58,892 nucleotides of DNA from Betaproteobacteria bacterium (GTDB lineage: Bacteria; Pseudomonadota; Gammaproteobacteria; Burkholderiales; JAEUOS01): positions 1 through 58,892 of the forward strand of contig JAQGMJ010000051.1 of assembly GCA_028292405.1 (NCBI GenBank), given 5' to 3'. The notes beneath the pieces were generated by a model. That model saw nothing but the letters and a program-made list of their open reading frames with translations, had not been told where the DNA came from and ran no database searches. Shown piece by piece: positions 36,962-46,373 of this stretch (position 1 is its first letter; each line of letters opens with the position of its first letter). Both the position numbers and the translations under genes were made by a program.

Positions 36962-38173
36962 ATGCAGCATTTCGACATAGCAGTAATCGGCGCCGGCGCC
37001 GCCGGCATGATGTGCGCGGCCGTCGCCGGGCAGCGCGGCAAGAAGGTGGTGCTGGTGGACCATGCCGCCGCCATCGGCGAAAAAATCCGCATCTCCGGCG
37101 GCGGGCGGTGCAACTTCACCAATCTCGGCGCGGGACCGGCGAATTTCCTTTCGGAAAATCCGCACTTTTGCCGCTCCGCGCTGGCGCGCTACACGCCGCG
37201 CGATTTTCTTGCGCTGCTCAAGCAGCACCGCATCGCCTGGCACGAAAAGCATCGCGGCCAGTTGTTTTGCGATGACTCCGCCGAGCAGATCATCGCCATG
37301 CTGAAAGATGAGTGCGCCAGCGGCCGCGTGACCTGGCGCACCGGTACCAAGGTGGCGAAAGTGCGGCACGAGGGGGGCGCCTATGTGCTGGAGACCAGCG
37401 ACGGCGATGAGGGCCGCGCCACCTTGCGCGCGCCCAAACTGGTGATCGCCACCGGCGGGCTGTCGATTCCGAAAATCGGCGCATCTGATTTCGGCTATCG
37501 CATCGCCAAACAGTTCGGTTTGAAGCTCACCGAAACCCGGCCCGCGCTGGTGCCGCTGACTTTCGAGGAAAAAGCCTGGAAACCCTTCGCCGCGCTCTCC
37601 GGGCTTTCGGTGGAAGTGGAAATCGAAACCAAGGGGCCTTTCGGCCCCGGGCGCTTCAGCGAAGACCTGCTGCTTACCCATCGCGGTCTTTCAGGTCCGG
37701 CAGTGCTGCAGATTTCAAGCTATTGGCAACCCGGCGGCGAATTGCGCCTGAACCTCTTGCCGCAGGCCGACACCGCCGCCTGGACCGCAGCCAAGTCTGG
37801 CCAGCGGGGCAACGCTGCCAGCCTGCTGACACCCGCGCTGCCCAAGCGCCTGGCCGAAGCCTGGATCGAGCGCGAACTGGTTGCAGCCGAGCGCGGACGG
37901 CCGGTGGCCGACCTGCCGGACAAGACGCTCAAGCGCCTGGCCGAGTCGCTCACGCAATGGCGCATCACGCCCAACGGCACCGAAGGCTATCGCAAGGCCG
38001 AAGTCACCGCGGGCGGCGTGGACACGCGCGAGCTGTCGTCGCAAAGCATGGAGGCGGTGAAAGCAACGGGTCTGCACTTCATCGGCGAAGTGGTGGACGT
38101 CACCGGCTGGCTGGGCGGCTACAACTTCCAATGGGCCTGGGCCTCGGCCGCAGCCTGCGCGCAGGCACTTTGA
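36962..38173 (+). CDS. NAD(P)/FAD-dependent oxidoreductase (HI0933/YhiN family)
   Basis: 403 residues from ATG at 36962. The FAD-binding start is HFDIAVIGAGAAGMMCAAVA, followed by RISGGGRCNFTNLG and, near the C-terminus, VTAGGVDTRELSSQSMEA and GGYNFQWAWASAAACAQAL, all HI0933-like features. The substrate is unknown; some relatives act on cofactors or tRNA. It follows msrQ by 34 bp and could share its transcript. Confidence 0.9.
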   Translation: MQHFDIAVIGAGAAGMMCAAVAGQRGKKVVLVDHAAAIGEKIRISGGGRCNFTNLGAGPANFLSENPHFCRSALARYTPRDFLALLKQHRIAWHEKHRGQLFCDDSAEQIIAMLKDECASGRVTWRTGTKVAKVRHEGGAYVLETSDGDEGRATLRAPKLVIATGGLSIPKIGASDFGYRIAKQFGLKLTETRPALVPLTFEEKAWKPFAALSGLSVEVEIETKGPFGPGRFSEDLLLTHRGLSGPAVLQISSYWQPGGELRLNLLPQADTAAWTAAKSGQRGNAASLLTPALPKRLAEAWIERELVAAERGRPVADLPDKTLKRLAESLTQWRITPNGTEGYRKAEVTAGGVDTRELSSQSMEAVKATGLHFIGEVVDVTGWLGGYNFQWAWASAAACAQAL

Positions 38174-38326
38174 ACCGCGTCCGTGAAGCGATGCAGGGAT
38201 GGAAGTAGGACAAACACCGACGCGGGTTAGGGCATTGCGCCTCTAAATCGCATCGGCAAAGCACGGTCTAATTTCGCAGGCGCCGGCCCCCGCTTTGCCG
38301 GCTCACCAACAAGAAAAGGAATCAAC

Positions 38327-38473
38327 ATGAATCTCCACCTTACCCTCGGCCCCCTGATGGCGCTGATCGCCGGCATCCTCATCCTGGTGATGCCGCGCCT
38401 GCTCAACTTCATCGTGGCGATCTACCTGATCATCATCGGCCTGGTCGGCCTATTCGGCTCGCACCTTTTGTAG
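38327..38473 (+). CDS. DUF3096 small membrane protein
   Basis: 48 residues: NLHLTLGPLMALIAGILILV followed by MPRLLNFIVAIYLIIIGLVG. Two closely packed hydrophobic helices are typical of the small DUF3096 family, of unknown role in the inner membrane. AAAAGGA precedes the ATG at 38327. It ends in TAG and is convergent with lysA 19 bp away. Confidence 0.85.
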   Translation: MNLHLTLGPLMALIAGILILVMPRLLNFIVAIYLIIIGLVGLFGSHLL

Positions 38474-38492
38474 GGCGCGCAAGTCGGGTGGC

Positions 38493-39746
38493 TCAGTCCG
38501 GTACCGACTCGCCGGCGTAGAGGTCTTCCACCAGCTCGCGTTTGCGCACCAAGTACGCGCGCGTACCGTCGATCAGGACTTCGGCGGCGCGCGGCCGCGT
38601 GTTGTAGTTCGACGCCATCACCATGCCGTAGGCGCCCGCGGACATTACGGCCAGCAGGTCGCCTTCGGCGAGGGTGAGCTTGCGGTCGTGGCCGAGGAAG
38701 TCGCCGCTTTCGCAGACCGGGCCGACGATATCGTAGTCCAGCGCCGTGCCGGCGCGCTCCCGTACCGGCACGATGCGGTGATAGGCCTCGTAAAGCGAGG
38801 GGCGCAGCAGGTCGTTCATTGCCGCGTCGATAATGGCGAAGTTTTTCGCCGGCGTGGTCTTCAGGTGTTCGACCCGCGTCAGCAGCACGCCGGCGTTGCC
38901 CACCAGGTTGCGCCCGGGTTCGAACATCAGCTTGAGCTTGCGCTCGCCGACGCGCTTGAGCACTTCGCGCATATAGGTGCGCGGGTCGGGCGGCGTCTCA
39001 TCCGTGTAGCGGATACCCAGGCCGCCGCCAAGGTCCAGGTGATGGATCGCCACGCCTTCGTGCCCGAGCGCGTCGATCAGGCCAAGCATCTTGTCCAGAG
39101 CATCGAGCAGGGGCGAGATGTCGGTGAGCTGCGAGCCGATGTGGCAGTCGATGCCTTCGATGCGCAGCGAGGGCAAGGCGGCAGCACGGCGGTACAGCGC
39201 CAGCGCCTCGTCAAAGGCGACGCCGAACTTGTTTTCCTTCAGGCCCGTGGAGATGTACGGGTGAGTGCCGGCATCGACGTTCGGATTGACCCGAAGCGAG
39301 ATCGGCGCCACTTTGCCGGCTTTCGCCGCCACCTGCGCCACGCGCTCCAGTTCCGGCGCCGACTCGATGTTGAAGCACAGGATGCCCTGCGCCAGCGCGA
39401 ATTCGATTTCCCCCGCGCTTTTGCCGACGCCGGAAAAAATCACCTTGTGTGGATCGCCGCCGGCTGCCAGCACGCGTTTGAGCTCGCCGCCGGAGACGAT
39501 GTCGAAGCCGGCACCCAGGCGTGCGAAGGTGGAAAGGATGGCGAGGTTCGAATTCGCCTTCATCGCATAGCACACCAGTGCATCGTGGCCTGCCAGGCCG
39601 GCGGTGAAATCGTTCCACGCCGTGGTCAGCGCGGCCTTGGAGTAAACGTAGCAGGGGGTGCCGTGTTCGGCGGCGATGCGCGACAGCGGTACGCCTTCCG
39701 CATACAGTTCGCCGTCGCGGGTCTCGAAAAATGCAGGTGCGGTCAT
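38493..39746 (-). CDS. lysA: Diaminopimelate decarboxylase
   Basis: 417 residues. PLP lysine K63 is in LVCYAMKANSNLAILS; further marks are GIDCHIGSQLTDISP, GGGLGIRYTDETPP and FEPGRNLVGNAGVLLTRVEH. It makes lysine from meso-diaminopimelate, the last step of the pathway. Its start overlaps the lptM stop by 4 bp (ATGA), so the two are coupled, as in many proteobacteria. Confidence 0.96.
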   Translation of the reverse strand: MTAPAFFETRDGELYAEGVPLSRIAAEHGTPCYVYSKAALTTAWNDFTAGLAGHDALVCYAMKANSNLAILSTFARLGAGFDIVSGGELKRVLAAGGDPHKVIFSGVGKSAGEIEFALAQGILCFNIESAPELERVAQVAAKAGKVAPISLRVNPNVDAGTHPYISTGLKENKFGVAFDEALALYRRAAALPSLRIEGIDCHIGSQLTDISPLLDALDKMLGLIDALGHEGVAIHHLDLGGGLGIRYTDETPPDPRTYMREVLKRVGERKLKLMFEPGRNLVGNAGVLLTRVEHLKTTPAKNFAIIDAAMNDLLRPSLYEAYHRIVPVRERAGTALDYDIVGPVCESGDFLGHDRKLTLAEGDLLAVMSAGAYGMVMASNYNTRPRAAEVLIDGTRAYLVRKRELVEDLYAGESVPD

Positions 39747-39955
39747 GGGTGATTGTCGTTGACGCCGTTGGAGCGGTCATCCACCGGCGAGGTGCCCAGC
39801 GGGCCATTGGTTTGGCTCGGCGTTTCGCCTTTGTGCAGGCGGTCGTAAGCCGGGTCGCCGGGCTTGCCGGGAATGTAAAGCGGGCCCTTGTGCCCGCAGC
39901 CGGCGAGCAGGGCCAGTACCACAGTGCAGGCAGTAAGAGGGATAATCGAGCGCAC
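39743..39955 (-). CDS. lptM: LPS-translocon maturation chaperone LptM (YifL-type lipoprotein)
   Basis: 70 residues from GTG at 39955 (TTG at 39970 is the alternative). A lipobox LLAGC with Cys20, then CGHKGPLYIPGKPGDPAYD, the core of the YifL/LptM family. The lipoprotein helps oxidative folding of the LptDE complex at the outer membrane. It sits directly upstream of lysA and divergent from cyaY, with only 32 bp between starts. Confidence 0.87.
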   Translation of the reverse strand: MRSIIPLTACTVVLALLAGCGHKGPLYIPGKPGDPAYDRLHKGETPSQTNGPLGTSPVDDRSNGVNDNHP

Positions 39956-39987
39956 AGGAATCACCGGCAAAGACTGAAACAGCGATT

Positions 39988-40311
39988 ATGACCGAAACCG
40001 AATTTTTGACCCGGAGCAGCGCGCTGCTGGCGCGCATCGAAGAGGCCGTCGAGGCCACTGGCGTGGAAGCCGACATCGAACGCAAGGGCGACGGCATCCT
40101 CGAGCTTGAATTCGACAACGGCAGCAAGATCGTGATCAACAGCCAGACCCCGATGCGTCAGATCTGGGTCGCCGCCAAGTCCGGCGGTTTTCACTTCGAG
40201 TGCAAGGAAGACGTCTGGCTGGACACGCGCAGCGGCGAAGTCCTGTTCGAGACCCTGTCGCGGGTGATCACGGAGCAGTCCGGCGAGCGGGTACGCTTGA
40301 GCGCATCCTAG
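39988..40311 (+). CDS. cyaY: Iron-sulfur cluster assembly protein CyaY (frataxin)
   Basis: 107 residues. Acidic first helix TETEFLTRSSALLARIEEAV, then DGILELEFDNGSKIVINSQ and MRQIWVAAKSGGFHFECKED. Frataxin binds iron and modulates IscS. Its promoter must share the 32-bp lptM-cyaY gap or lie in lptM. It ends in TAG and is convergent with the MarR gene. Confidence 0.95.
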   Translation: MTETEFLTRSSALLARIEEAVEATGVEADIERKGDGILELEFDNGSKIVINSQTPMRQIWVAAKSGGFHFECKEDVWLDTRSGEVLFETLSRVITEQSGERVRLSAS

Positions 40312-40328
40312 CTGCCAAGCCAGTCCGC

Positions 40329-40796
40329 TCAAGCCGCGGCGAACGCCGCGCTGAAATCGTCGGCGTAGATTTCCCCCAGCAGTTTGCGCAGATTGGCGGC
40401 CTTCTGCACGCCATAGGCCGCCTCGAAACGCAGTTGCGCCTGCACCCACAGGGCCTTGGATTGCGCCAGCTTCTTGCGTCCCGCAGCGGTCAGGGTGATG
40501 CGGCGGCTGCGCCGGTCGTGCGGGTCGATGGCGAGCGCCACCAGGCCGTCGCGCTCCAGCGGCTTCAGGTTGTGCGACAGCGCCGAGCGGTCCAGCACCA
40601 TGTCGCGCGCCAGGTCGCCCATGGTCGGCTCCCCGGCGCGGTCGATGTGCACCAGGATCGAATGCTGCGACAGCAGGAGGCCGCTGGGCGCCAGCACCTC
40701 GTCGTAGAGCTGCGACACCCGCCGCCCCGCCTTGCGCAGGGCGGCGCCGTTGCAGGGAGAGGGAATGGCCGGGGTTTGCGGTTGCGGGTTCTTCAT
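40329..40796 (-). CDS. MarR family transcriptional regulator
   Basis: 155 residues from ATG at 40796. The winged helix-turn-helix covers about residues 50-110 with MGDLARDMVLDRSALSHNLK and wing IDPHDRRSRRITLTAAGRKK. MarR proteins are dimers that bind palindromes, often between divergent genes and often released by a small ligand. It faces a PanE-like gene across 143 bp that hold a 29-bp perfect palindrome. Confidence 0.9.
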   Translation of the reverse strand: MKNPQPQTPAIPSPCNGAALRKAGRRVSQLYDEVLAPSGLLLSQHSILVHIDRAGEPTMGDLARDMVLDRSALSHNLKPLERDGLVALAIDPHDRRSRRITLTAAGRKKLAQSKALWVQAQLRFEAAYGVQKAANLRKLLGEIYADDFSAAFAAA

Positions 40797-40840
40797 GGCG
40801 GTAGTCAAAAAACATATCAATGCGACAAGCATAGCGCAAC

Positions 40841-40885
40841 TTGACAGATATTGGCATATGCACGTATATTCAATATACGTGCATA
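40841..40885 (+). promoter_or_regulatory. PanE-like gene promoter with a 29-bp palindromic operator
   Basis: TTGACA (40841-40846), 18-bp spacer, TATATT (40865-40870). The -10 is inside a perfect palindrome from 40857 to 40885: arms TATGCACGTATATT and its exact complement around C40871. The site would block this promoter when bound, and the divergent MarR protein is the obvious candidate. Confidence 0.72.
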
Positions 40886-40939
40886 CTCAACTAAACTCTC
40901 CGGCGCCTGCTTGGGGCGGGGCCGGCCAGGAGCATGGCC

Positions 40940-41872
40940 ATGAAGATTCTGGTTCTCGGCGCCGGCGCCATCGGCGGCTATTACGGCGCGCGCCTGCTGC
41001 AGGCCGGCGCGGACGTTACTTTCCTGGTGCGGCAAAAAAGAAAGGCTCATCTGGACGCCCATGGCCTGACGCTGGAAAGCGAGGTCGGTGGATTCAGCGA
41101 GAAGGTAGCGACCGTCACTAGCGAGAACCTGGCGCCCGGCTACGACCTGGTGCTGCTTGCCTGCAAGACCTACGACCTGGAGGGGGCGATGAACGCCATC
41201 GCTCCCGCGCTGGACGAGAACACGCGCATCCTGCCCTTTCTCAACGGCCTGTCCACCTACGACCGGCTCGATGCGCGCTTCGGCGCGGCGCGGGTGCTGG
41301 GCGGCGTGGCCTATATCGCCACCATGCTCAAGGCAGACGGCGGCATTGCCCACTACGGCAAGGTCGACCGCGTGATCATCGGCCATCGCGCGCCGCAGGC
41401 GGAAGCCACGGCGCGTGCCGTTCATAAACTGCTGGCAAAAACCTCGGGCGTACGCGAATTTTCCGCCAACGTCGCCCAGGCGCTATGGGATAAATGGGTG
41501 ATGATCACCGCCGGCTCGCTGATGTGCTGCCTGATGCGCGGCACCGTGCGGGAGATTCTGGCCACCCGCGACGGCGGGCAACTGATGAGCCAGGCGATGG
41601 ACGAATGCGCCGCGGTGGCGCGTGCTTCCGGGTATGAACTGGCGCCCGCGGTATTCCAGGCGATGCAGGGGCGCCTGCTTGACGCCGGCTCTACCTGGGC
41701 GGCCTCGATGATGCGCGACATCGGCCAGGGTATGCCGCGCCTGGAGGCAGACGACGTGGTCGGCGACATGGCGCTGCGGGCGGCGCATTTCGGCCTCGGC
41801 GCGCCGCTCACGCGCACGGCTTACTGCCACTTGCAGGTCTACGGCGGGCAGCACGCCGGAGCGGCGGCGTAG
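40940..41872 (+). CDS. 2-dehydropantoate 2-reductase (PanE/ApbA) family protein
   Basis: 310 residues from ATG at 40940, which has AGGAG at 40928-40932 at ideal spacing; the ATG at 40934 is too close. NADP-binding [18 protein letters not shown], then [16 protein letters not shown] and the C-terminal domain with the conserved Lys in [11 protein letters not shown]. The family reduces ketopantoate in pantothenate synthesis, but many members act on other 2-oxo acids. Regulation by a MarR repressor suggests a catabolic or detoxifying role here rather than housekeeping PanE. Confidence 0.86.
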   Translation: MKILVLGAGAIGGYYGARLLQAGADVTFLVRQKRKAHLDAHGLTLESEVGGFSEKVATVTSENLAPGYDLVLLACKTYDLEGAMNAIAPALDENTRILPFLNGLSTYDRLDARFGAARVLGGVAYIATMLKADGGIAHYGKVDRVIIGHRAPQAEATARAVHKLLAKTSGVREFSANVAQALWDKWVMITAGSLMCCLMRGTVREILATRDGGQLMSQAMDECAAVARASGYELAPAVFQAMQGRLLDAGSTWAASMMRDIGQGMPRLEADDVVGDMALRAAHFGLGAPLTRTAYCHLQVYGGQHAGAAA

Positions 41873-41876
41873 GCAG

Positions 41877-41895
41877 CGCCGGCTTCGGGCCGGCG
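41877..41895. terminator. Hairpin between convergent genes
   Basis: CGCCGGC (41877-41883) and GCCGGCG (41889-41895) form a perfect 7-bp stem with a TTCGG loop, between the PanE-like gene and a leftward hypothetical gene. No T run on either side, so termination is uncertain. Confidence 0.4.
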
Positions 41896-41909
41896 GTGCG
41901 CGCCCGGTT

Positions 41910-42470
41910 CTAGCGCGTTACCTTGCGCAGCACCATGCGCCAGAGCACCTTGTTGACGCTGCGGTTGGCCATTTGCATGACCAGGTCGCCGCGCTTTACC
42001 GCCACCCCGGCCGACTGCGCATCCACGGCGATCTCGCCATCGCCGTCCACCGTCTGCACCATCCAGATGAAGCCGCCGCTGCCCGTCGAACCGGTCATGC
42101 GGAACAGCGCCTCCTTGTGCTCCCAGTGAAAGCGCAGGCTATCGGGCAATAGCATGGCCTGGCCCATGACTTCACTGGCTGTGAGGCTGCAGTCCAGCGC
42201 CTTTTTCTCGTTGCCTGGATAGCTCTCGATCACCACCAGATCCCAATTGTTGTGGGCGCTGTGCACCAGGTAGTTGCAGTCGCCCCGCAGAAAGGGGTTC
42301 GCCTGCGATTCGGGCGGCTGCTGGCTCAGCGGGACCGGGATCGACTTCCAGACGCCGATGAATTCCGCGTCCGTGGTGAGGTGTACCTGGGGCGCGGCCG
42401 CCCCGGCGGTGCTGGCAATTAACAGGCAGACAGCGGAGAGAAACAGGCGGGTGCGCGGCGATAAGGTCAT
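41910..42470 (-). CDS. Secreted hypothetical protein
   Basis: 186 residues from ATG at 42470, with a signal peptide (SPRTRLFLSAVCLLIASTAG, cleavage near AGA-AAP). The mature protein begins QVHLTTDAEFIGVWKSIPVP, with two Cys spaced 31 residues apart and a C-terminus with NRSVNKVLWRMVLRKVTR. I do not recognise a family. It has the same IGxWK start of the mature domain as the secreted protein at 23137, a weak resemblance only. It follows ponA/mrcA by 77 bp on the same strand. Confidence 0.75.
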   Translation of the reverse strand: MTLSPRTRLFLSAVCLLIASTAGAAAPQVHLTTDAEFIGVWKSIPVPLSQQPPESQANPFLRGDCNYLVHSAHNNWDLVVIESYPGNEKKALDCSLTASEVMGQAMLLPDSLRFHWEHKEALFRMTGSTGSGGFIWMVQTVDGDGEIAVDAQSAGVAVKRGDLVMQMANRSVNKVLWRMVLRKVTR

Positions 42471-42547
42471 AGGGTCACGTGAAAGGCGCGGGGCGCTGAA
42501 CGCGGCATGTGCCGCGCGCACGATCATAACGCGGCCCCAGCCGCCGC

Positions 42548-44857
42548 TCAGAACAACTGGTTTTTTACTTCCTCGGCCTTCTTGTCGCCCTCGGTGGCAT
42601 TGTCGCCCAGGCCCACCGCCATCACGGCGTTCTCGCCCGGGGAGAACTCCTTGTAGTAGTACTCGCCGGCGACGTTGATCACGCCCTCGGGCGGGGAAGT
42701 CATGGGCAGGCGCTCGGGCACGCCCTTGAGCACTTTTTGCATGTAGTTGACCCAGATAGGCAGGGCGGCGACGCCGCCGGTTTCGTTGTAGCCGAGCTTT
42801 TTCGGCTGGTCGAAACCGATCCACGCGATGCCGACCACGGTGGACTGGAAGGCGGCGAACCAGGCGTCGACGTGGTCGTTGGTGGTGCCGGTCTTGCCCA
42901 TCAGGTCGTTGCGCTTGAGGATGGCGGAAGCGCGCGCGCCGGTGCCGAAGCGGGCAACGTCGTTGAGCATGCTGTCCATCAGGTAGACGTTGCGCGCATC
43001 GATCACGCGGAGGGTTTCATCGCCCGCCGTCACAGGCCGGGCGGAGGAAATCACCTTGCCGGAGTCATCGGTGATCTTGCTGATGATGTAGGGGTTGATG
43101 CGGTAGCCGCCGTTGGCGAAGATGCTGTAGGCGCCGACCATCTGCCAGGGCGTCACCGAGCCGGCGCCCAAGGCCATGGTGAGGTAGGGCGGCTGCTTGT
43201 CAGCGTCGAAGCCGAAGCGGGTGACGTATTCCTGGGCGTATTGCGGGGTGATCTGCTGCAGGATGCGCACCGACACCAGGTTTTTCGACTTGATCAGCGC
43301 CTTGCGCATGGTCATCGGCCCTTCAAAGCCGCCGTCGTAGTTGTGCGGTTCCCACAACTGGCCGCCGGTCAGCGCCGGGTCGATGTAGATCGGCGCGTCG
43401 TTGATCATGGTGCCCGGCGTCAGGCCGCGCTCCAGGGATGCCGAATAGATGAAGGGCTTGAAGCTGGAACCCGGCTGGCGCCAGGCCTGCAGCACGTGGT
43501 TGAACTTGTTGGCATTGAAATCGAAGCCGCCTACCAGGGCGCGCACCGCGCCATCGCTCGGGCTGGCGGAGACGAAAGCGGCCTCCACCTCGGGAATCTG
43601 CTGGATGGTCCAGTTGCCCTTGTCGTCCTTTTGCACCCGGATGACGGCGCCGCGGCGAATCTTTTTCGCCGGCGCGGTCTTTTCGGCCAGCGCCTGGGCG
43701 GCGAACTTCAGCCCGTCGCCACTGACCGTCACCGTTTCGCCGCCGCGCCGATAGGCCTTGACCGCCTTGGGGTTGGCGTCCAGCACCACGGCGGGGAACA
43801 GGTCCTCGGCGTCTACATACTCCTGCAGGTCTTCTTCCAGCGCGTCGTCGGCCGGGTTGGTCGGCATATCGGCGACAAAGCCCTCGGGGCCGCGGTAGCC
43901 ATGGCGGCGCTCGTATTCCAGCACGCCCTTGCGCAACCCGGAGTAGGCCGCTTCCTGGTCTACCTTCTGGATAGTGGTGTAGACGCGCAGGCCGCGGGTA
44001 TAGGCGTCGTCGCCATAGCGGTCGAACACCAGCGCGCGCACCATTTCGGCGACGTAGTCGGCCTTCAGCGGAAAGTCGTTGAACTCGCGCTTGACGTTGA
44101 GCGACTGCTTGGTGGCGACATCATGCTGGTCGGCCGTCAGGTAGCCCAGAGCCAGCATGCGGTCGAGAATGTATTGCTGGCGCGCGCGGGCGCGCTTAGG
44201 GTTGACCACCGGATTGAAGGCCGAAGGGGCCTTCGGCAGGCCGGCCAGCATGGCCGACTCGCCCGGCGTCAGATCCTTCAAATCCTTGCCGAAGTAGATT
44301 TGCGCGGCCGAGGCGAAGCCGTAGGCGCGCTGGCCGAGGAAAATCTGGTTGATGTAAATCTCGAAGATCTTGTCCTTCGACAGGGTGGATTCGATCTTGA
44401 ACGCCAGCAGGGCCTCGTACAGCTTGCGGGTGTAGGTCTGCTCGCTGGTCAGGAAGAAGTTGCGCGCCACCTGTTGCGTAATGGTGGAAGCGCCCTGTTT
44501 GCTGCCGCCGATGAAGTTATTGAAGGCGGCGCGGGCGATACCCAGCGTGTCGATGCCGCTATGCTGATAGAACCGGTCGTCTTCGGCCGCCAGGATCGCC
44601 TGCTTCATGATCAGCGGAACGTCGGCAAAACGCACAAGATTGCGTCTTTCTTCGCCAAATTCACCGATCAGCACCCCTTCGGCACTGAAAACGCGCAAGG
44701 GAATCTTCGGTTGGTAGTCGGTCAGGGCGTTGATCGAGGGCAGGCTGGGGTAAGCCCAGGCGACCGCGAACGTTACCACCAGCGCACCGATAAGCAGCGG
44801 CGCGATGAGCAGTGTGGCGAGCACTGCGGCGACTCGGGCAATAGGGGTTAAGACCAT
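42548..44857 (-). CDS. mrcA: Penicillin-binding protein 1A
   Basis: 769 residues. One N-terminal membrane span, glycosyltransferase domain with AILAAEDDRFYQHSGIDTLG (catalytic Glu) and GASTITQQVARNFFLTSEQT, an OB-like insert with acidic residues, and a transpeptidase domain with SSFKPF (active Ser), KSKN and KTGTTNDHVDAWF. It polymerises and cross-links peptidoglycan in the periplasm. It is divergent from pilMNOPQ; this ponA-pilM arrangement is common in proteobacteria. A TATAAT hexamer lies on the minus strand at 44956-44951. Confidence 0.95.
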   Translation of the reverse strand: MVLTPIARVAAVLATLLIAPLLIGALVVTFAVAWAYPSLPSINALTDYQPKIPLRVFSAEGVLIGEFGEERRNLVRFADVPLIMKQAILAAEDDRFYQHSGIDTLGIARAAFNNFIGGSKQGASTITQQVARNFFLTSEQTYTRKLYEALLAFKIESTLSKDKIFEIYINQIFLGQRAYGFASAAQIYFGKDLKDLTPGESAMLAGLPKAPSAFNPVVNPKRARARQQYILDRMLALGYLTADQHDVATKQSLNVKREFNDFPLKADYVAEMVRALVFDRYGDDAYTRGLRVYTTIQKVDQEAAYSGLRKGVLEYERRHGYRGPEGFVADMPTNPADDALEEDLQEYVDAEDLFPAVVLDANPKAVKAYRRGGETVTVSGDGLKFAAQALAEKTAPAKKIRRGAVIRVQKDDKGNWTIQQIPEVEAAFVSASPSDGAVRALVGGFDFNANKFNHVLQAWRQPGSSFKPFIYSASLERGLTPGTMINDAPIYIDPALTGGQLWEPHNYDGGFEGPMTMRKALIKSKNLVSVRILQQITPQYAQEYVTRFGFDADKQPPYLTMALGAGSVTPWQMVGAYSIFANGGYRINPYIISKITDDSGKVISSARPVTAGDETLRVIDARNVYLMDSMLNDVARFGTGARASAILKRNDLMGKTGTTNDHVDAWFAAFQSTVVGIAWIGFDQPKKLGYNETGGVAALPIWVNYMQKVLKGVPERLPMTSPPEGVINVAGEYYYKEFSPGENAVMAVGLGDNATEGDKKAEEVKNQLF

Positions 44858-45299
44858 GATTAAATAGGGGAAAACACTCGGGCGGCCGGGCGCGGAAAAA
44901 GCACCGCGGCAACGCCCGGGAGTATCCCGAAAGGCATCTATGAGAGCGTCATTATAGCTGCCGGGGGTGGTTTTCCCGGGACCAATCCTGACAAACTGCG
45001 GGCAGCCGGACCCCCTACATGTAGTATTTTAGCGACAGGGTTGAATTGCCCGAAAAACTTTCCTTGCGTTGCGGTTGCGGTTAGGATTTAATGTAAATTG
45101 TGCGTATTGTCGCTAATCGCTTGTCTGATAAGGACATTGCGGAGTTGTGAGGTCAGGGGAGTATTCCAGCAGCATCCGGGGGATTCCGGGGGCGGGGTGT
45201 GCTGACGGCGACGCAGTAGCTAATACGTGGGGAAGGATGGCTCTCGAGAAATAGAATTCTCAGAGAAGCGGGAGCCAATTTCATGAAGGGGATGAGACC
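44858..45299. other. 442-bp divergent intergenic region (mrcA/pilM)
   Basis: No ORF of note. It holds the pilM promoter at 45064-45092, a likely -10 for mrcA (44951-44956, minus strand), the palindrome CTACATGTAG near 45017, and, close to pilM, a nested hairpin (GGCTC...GAGCC around GAGAA/TTCTC) at about 45239-45275 in the long pilM leader. Confidence 0.6.
45064..45092 (+). promoter_or_regulatory. Promoter of the pilMNOPQ operon
   Basis: TTGCGT (45064-45069), 17-bp spacer, TTTAAT (45087-45092). The -35 hexamer and spacing are the same as in the rplC and rplN promoters. The leader would be about 200 nt. Confidence 0.5.
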
Positions 45300-46373
45300 T
45301 TGGCGCTCGACATTTTTAACCCTAAGGCACAACCGCTTATTGGGCTGGACATCAGTTCCTCCTCGATCAAGCTGGTGGAAATCGCCGAAGTGGGCAAGAA
45401 GAGCTATCGCATCGAACGTTATGCGATCGAGCCCTTGCCCAAGGATGCCGTCCTAGACGGCAACATTACCAATCTGGAAGCGGTGGCCGAATCGGTCAAG
45501 CGCGGCTGGAAAAAGATGGCCACCCGGACCAAAAACGTCGCTTTGGCGTTGCCGGGCGCCGCCGTGATCACCAAAAAGATCGTGGTGCCGGCCGGTTTGC
45601 GTGAAGAAGAACTGGAAGTTCAGGTCGAAACCGAGGCCAACCAGTACATTCCTTTTGCGCTCGATGAAGTGAACCTGGACTTCCAGGTCGTCGGCCCCGC
45701 CCCTTCCAGCACGGAAGAAGTGGAAGTGCTGATCGCCGCTTCGCGCAAGGAAAAGGTCGAGGACCGCGTCGCCGTCGCCCAGGCCGCCGGCCTGAAGGCC
45801 ATGGTAATGGACGTCGAGCCCTACGCCATGCAGATCGCCTTCGAGATGATCGAGCGCCAGCTGCCCAACAATGGCGTCGACCAGTCGATCGCCCTGGTGG
45901 ACGTCGGCGCCAACATGATGAACGTCACCGTGCTGCGCAACAACCAGTCGGTGTACAACCGCGAGCAGGCTTTCGGCGGCAATACGCTGACGCAGGACAT
46001 CCAGCGCGCCTTCGGCATGTCGCTCGAAGAGGCGGAAAACGCCAAGAAGAACGGCGGCCTGCCCGACAACTACGAAGCCGACGTGCTGCAGCCGTTCATG
46101 GAAAACCTGGCGCAGGAAGTCACGCGCGCCATGCAGTTCTTCTTCACCTCCACCTCGTACAACCAGGTGGACCACATTGTGCTGGCCGGCGGCTGCTCGG
46201 TGATCCCGGGCCTGGATGAAATCGTCGCCACCCGCACCCAGGTCAACACCATCGTCGCCAATCCGTTCGCCAACATGTCGCTGTCGAGTCGGGTGAAGCC
46301 CAAACAACTGGCATCCGACGCCCCGGCCATGATGGTGGCCTGCGGCCTGGCGATGCGGAGGTTCGACGCATGA
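45300..46373 (+). CDS. pilM: Type IV pilus assembly protein PilM
   Basis: 357 residues, actin-like ATPase fold: PLIGLDISSSSIKLVEIAEV at the N-terminus, a GKGxxxNxx-type adenosine region near ALVDVGANMMNVTVLRNNQS and GGCSVIPGLDEIVATRT. It binds the cytoplasmic tail of PilN and helps connect the inner-membrane platform to the motors. The start is TTG at 45300, the only start that gives the family N-terminus; GGGGATGAG sits upstream. The stop overlaps pilN by 4 bp. Confidence 0.94.
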   Translation: MALDIFNPKAQPLIGLDISSSSIKLVEIAEVGKKSYRIERYAIEPLPKDAVLDGNITNLEAVAESVKRGWKKMATRTKNVALALPGAAVITKKIVVPAGLREEELEVQVETEANQYIPFALDEVNLDFQVVGPAPSSTEEVEVLIAASRKEKVEDRVAVAQAAGLKAMVMDVEPYAMQIAFEMIERQLPNNGVDQSIALVDVGANMMNVTVLRNNQSVYNREQAFGGNTLTQDIQRAFGMSLEEAENAKKNGGLPDNYEADVLQPFMENLAQEVTRAMQFFFTSTSYNQVDHIVLAGGCSVIPGLDEIVATRTQVNTIVANPFANMSLSSRVKPKQLASDAPAMMVACGLAMRRFDA

